From: Geobacter sp.
GTDB lineage: Bacteria > Desulfobacterota > Desulfuromonadia > Geobacterales > DSM-12255
DNA: 24,906 nt
NCBI GenBank assembly: GCA_012026855.1
Contig: VEOV01000096.1
Location: 1 to 24,906, forward strand
Reading direction: 5' to 3'
Under the pieces are notes generated by a model. The model was given only the letters and a program-made list of their open reading frames with translations. It did not search any database and was not told the DNA's origin. Below, in pieces: positions 22,908 to 24,906 of the stretch. Each line of letters opens with the position of its first letter. Within the stretch, counting starts at the first letter, position 1. The translations under genes and the position numbers were made by a program.

Positions 22908-23596
22908 CATCCCGACTGACCGCCATCATTGCCGTAGTCATTACTCTCTCGGCAGCAGTGCCTGCTTGCGGAGGCGACAATATCATCATCTCCGGGCGCA
23001 TAATGTCAATTGGCAGCAATCCGGTCAGCGGGGCGGAAGTATACCTATATGTATCTGACAATACTCGTAAGCCGGCTGACTTCATCTCCCCCAAAACAGC
23101 CACAGACGGCATCTACCGGATGGTTGTCCCGAAAACCAGATACAAGGCGGTTGCCAGAATCAAAAAAGGGGAGAGGTACGGCCCTCTCATGCCGGGAGAC
23201 CGCCACTCCGGCGAGCCTGTCACCGTTATCCCGGATGAGGAGAATGCCATCACACTTGACTTTACTGTTGCCGACATGCAGGAACTTGCCCAGAAGCGCA
23301 CAAAGGACAGGCTGGAACTGACTGAGATCAGAGGTAAAATCTCGGCTGGCGGCAAAGTAATTGCATCTGCTTATGCTTTTGCCAGAACCGGAAAAATTGC
23401 GGCAACCATCCCCGAACACATCTCGTCCTGGACAGACGCAGAAGGGAACTTCAGCCTGAAACTCCCCAAAGGAGAATACTTCCTCGGGGCGGCAGTGGAA
23501 TTTCCACCGCCCGATATGGCAATGGAGCTCAAAGAAGTAACTGTCAAGGATGGGGATTTACCGGTTGCCATCAATTTGCAATTACCGGCCAAATGA
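22904..23596 (+). CDS. Exported protein with two carboxypeptidase-regulatory-like domains
   Basis: This 230-residue protein has a signal peptide (about 1-21), possibly lipidated at Cys22 (VPAC, not a standard lipobox). It has two transthyretin-like beta-sandwich units. The first (about 28-120) has SGRIMSIGSNPVSGAEVYLY and TDGIYRMVVP; the second (about 142-228) has RGKISAGGKVIASAYAFA and TDAEGNFSLKLPKGEYFLGA (parts quoted). These domains are structural and mediate binding at the cell surface. GGGGG lies four bases before the ATG, and the gene overlaps both neighbours with ATGA junctions. It probably works with the beta-helix protein. Confidence 0.8.
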   Translation: MTSRLTAIIAVVITLSAAVPACGGDNIIISGRIMSIGSNPVSGAEVYLYVSDNTRKPADFISPKTATDGIYRMVVPKTRYKAVARIKKGERYGPLMPGDRHSGEPVTVIPDEENAITLDFTVADMQELAQKRTKDRLELTEIRGKISAGGKVIASAYAFARTGKIAATIPEHISSWTDAEGNFSLKLPKGEYFLGAAVEFPPPDMAMELKEVTVKDGDLPVAINLQLPAK

Positions 23597-23622
23597 AGAC
23601 CAGCACTTCACGGAGGTGGTTA

Positions 23623-24195
23623 ATGACCCGCATAATCATGGCTATCATGCTGTTGGCCGTAGCCCTATACGTATCACCAATTAACGCCTGTGTCGGCAAG
23701 ACTCTGCATATCGGCATACTTGATAACAGCCCGAACGAGCAGTTGCTTGCCGAGCTGACCTCACAACTGATTACTGCCAGAACCGGGACAACTGTCAAAA
23801 TTGACACTTTCAAGGCTCAAAAGGAACTCTACAACTCTGTCAGGCAGGGGCAGGTAGGTATGGTAATCGAGAGCACTGACCGGGCGCTTGAGATGGTCGG
23901 CAAGCATAAAGAGTCGGGCAAGGCTGCCCTTGAATCGGCCAAATCCGAATACCGCAAAAGCCTGAACATGGTCTGGCTTGAACCGTTCGGCTCTGCCCCG
24001 GGGAACGGTCATCAACTCTATGCACCGGTTATTGCCAATGACGTTCTCAATTCACTCCCGGCTCTCCCCAAACTGCTGCAAAAGCTGTCGGGAATCACGA
24101 CCGATGCCGGCTACCTGAAAATACTGAAAACAAAGAGTGACGACAGATCGAGGAAAGTCGCCAAGGATTTCCTTAAGTCAAAAAAGCTGATCTGA
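23623..24195 (+). CDS. Periplasmic substrate-binding-like protein (glycine betaine/OpuAC-like)
   Basis: This protein is 190 residues from the ATG at 23623, which has a strong GGAGG six bases upstream. A reading from 23593 would overlap the preceding gene but lacks that site. It has a signal peptide (MTRIIMAIMLLAVALYV then INA) and a short type II binding-protein core: GKTLHIGILDNSPNEQLLAEL, TSQLITARTGTTVKI, YNSVRQGQVGMVIESTDRALEMV. That resembles the OpuAC-type domain, which normally runs to about 270 residues with transporter genes beside it. No permease or ATPase gene is present in the window. Here it may be a stand-alone ligand sensor or carrier. The ligand is not shown by the sequence. 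Confidence 0.65.
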   Translation: MTRIIMAIMLLAVALYVSPINACVGKTLHIGILDNSPNEQLLAELTSQLITARTGTTVKIDTFKAQKELYNSVRQGQVGMVIESTDRALEMVGKHKESGKAALESAKSEYRKSLNMVWLEPFGSAPGNGHQLYAPVIANDVLNSLPALPKLLQKLSGITTDAGYLKILKTKSDDRSRKVAKDFLKSKKLI

Positions 24196-24214
24196 AAGGC
24201 AGACTTTCACTCCG

Positions 24215-24906
24215 ATGTTACCAACCGGCAAAAAAGCAATTGAATGGCTTGCATCCACGCAGCTTTCGCTAATCCTTTTCGGGCTTTTGGCAGCAGCCTC
24301 CATCCCAGGGACGCTACTCAAATCCCAGCGGGACTACTACAGCCACCCCGCCTTTACCCTGATGCTCGGAGCGTTTACCCTTCACCTTGCCATCTGTACT
24401 GTTAAAAGGTGGCAGAGCCTCTCCCGCTCCACCATGGTAGTCCACTCGGGAGTACTGATTACCATTGCCGGCACCATAATTACCGGTACCGGCTATGTCG
24501 CCACAGTCAACATTTATGAAGGTGCAACCATCGATAAAGTCTATCGCTGGGACCTTAAGCAGGATGTTGCCGCACCCAACGGGATTCGAGTCAGGAAAAT
24601 AAATGCCGAGTTCCATCCTGTACCGGTGCAGATTGGCGTGCTGAAGGATGGCAGGAAGTACGCCCTCAAAACCTTGAAAACCGGTGAATCTTTTCAGCTT
24701 GATGATTACACGGTCAAGGCCGACCGGTTCGATCCCTGGCGCGAGGCTGTAACTGTAACGGTCTTGAAAGGGGCACAGCTCATCGGCTCGGCTGACACCC
24801 TCGGGGCAGCTGCCTTTCCTGAAGGCTTCCCCTACTCTTTCAAACTGGTTGCTTTTCAGACAGTGGCCATCAAGCGGTTCTGGGTTGACCTGGAACTGCT
24901 CGACAA
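24215..24906 (+). CDS. resB: ResB-like cytochrome c biogenesis protein (5' part, runs off the window)
   Basis: An open frame from the ATG at 24215 runs to the window end without a stop (230 codons). The first span (ASTQLSLILFGLLAAASIPGT) is the hallmark of the ResB/Ccs1 family. Two more membrane spans lie near residues 46-63 and 75-96, followed by the large periplasmic domain. ResB works with CcsA to move heme across the membrane and attach it to apocytochromes (system II). The ribosome site is weak and lies 19 bases after the preceding stop, so it is probably translated as part of the operon. A partner ccsA would be expected beyond the window. Confidence 0.85.
   Translation, partial: MLPTGKKAIEWLASTQLSLILFGLLAAASIPGTLLKSQRDYYSHPAFTLMLGAFTLHLAICTVKRWQSLSRSTMVVHSGVLITIAGTIITGTGYVATVNIYEGATIDKVYRWDLKQDVAAPNGIRVRKINAEFHPVPVQIGVLKDGRKYALKTLKTGESFQLDDYTVKADRFDPWREAVTVTVLKGAQLIGSADTLGAAAFPEGFPYSFKLVAFQTVAIKRFWVDLELLD

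Noticed and set aside
24314..24616. Minus-strand open frame of about 100 codons near the right edge
   Set aside because: It is antisense to the ResB-like reading frame, which has clear family features and membrane spans.

Overview
The window reads as ordinary bacterial chromosome from a strict or facultative anaerobe. A member of the Desulfuromonadia/Geobacterales (Geobacter-like) is my best guess. The reasons are an oxygen-sensitive glycyl radical enzyme with its activase, a tungsten-type aldehyde:ferredoxin oxidoreductase, an iron-sulfur formate dehydrogenase with sulfhydrogenase-like electron-transfer subunits, parallel beta-helix surface proteins with NWWG module ends, and a ResB-type cytochrome c biogenesis gene. 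This is inference from gene content; no rRNA or other phylogenetic marker is present. I see no tRNA, rRNA, CRISPR array, transposase or integrase.

Layout. Everything from 59 to 19710 is on the minus strand, so it is described in transcription order, from high to low coordinates. (1) 19710-17433: DUF4177 protein, DUF503 protein and RecQ helicase, tightly coupled. (2) 17364-13503: a three-gene formate dehydrogenase unit (FAD/NAD-binding [2Fe-2S] subunit, molybdopterin catalytic subunit, 2x[4Fe-4S] subunit), with overlapping genes. (3) 13502-12922: the only long non-coding stretch (581 bp), holding three regularly spaced 17-bp palindromic boxes and a perfect 18-bp inverted repeat. (4) 12921-6366: exported metallophosphoesterase, glycyl radical enzyme activase, glycyl radical enzyme and aldehyde:ferredoxin oxidoreductase, packed as one operon. 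(5) 6304-59: a run of hydrolase genes (phospholipase D-like, RNase T2, alpha/beta hydrolase, lipoprotein, polytopic membrane protein, caspase-like peptidase), most of them exported. (6) On the plus strand, an Hsp20 gene with its own promoter and terminator (19838-20335). (7) A second plus-strand operon (20430-24906, running off the window): beta-helix protein, carboxypeptidase-regulatory-like protein, periplasmic binding-like protein and ResB.

How it fits together. The most interesting part is the activase-radical enzyme-AOR operon. The glycyl radical enzyme has a Cys-x-Glu active-site loop and a C-terminal glycyl loop, but it has an atypical RVGGWH glycyl motif and about 395 residues between the catalytic Cys and the radical Gly. 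It is therefore not a pyruvate formate-lyase, and I cannot place it in a known class. Pairing with AOR suggests either that it releases an aldehyde that AOR oxidises, or that AOR makes an aryl- or alkyl-acetate that it decarboxylates. The boxes in the long intergenic region lie about 370-520 bp upstream of the operon's first gene, where an enhancer-type activator could bind. The hydrolase cluster downstream and the amber-interrupted repeat at the end of the caspase gene are separate points of interest.
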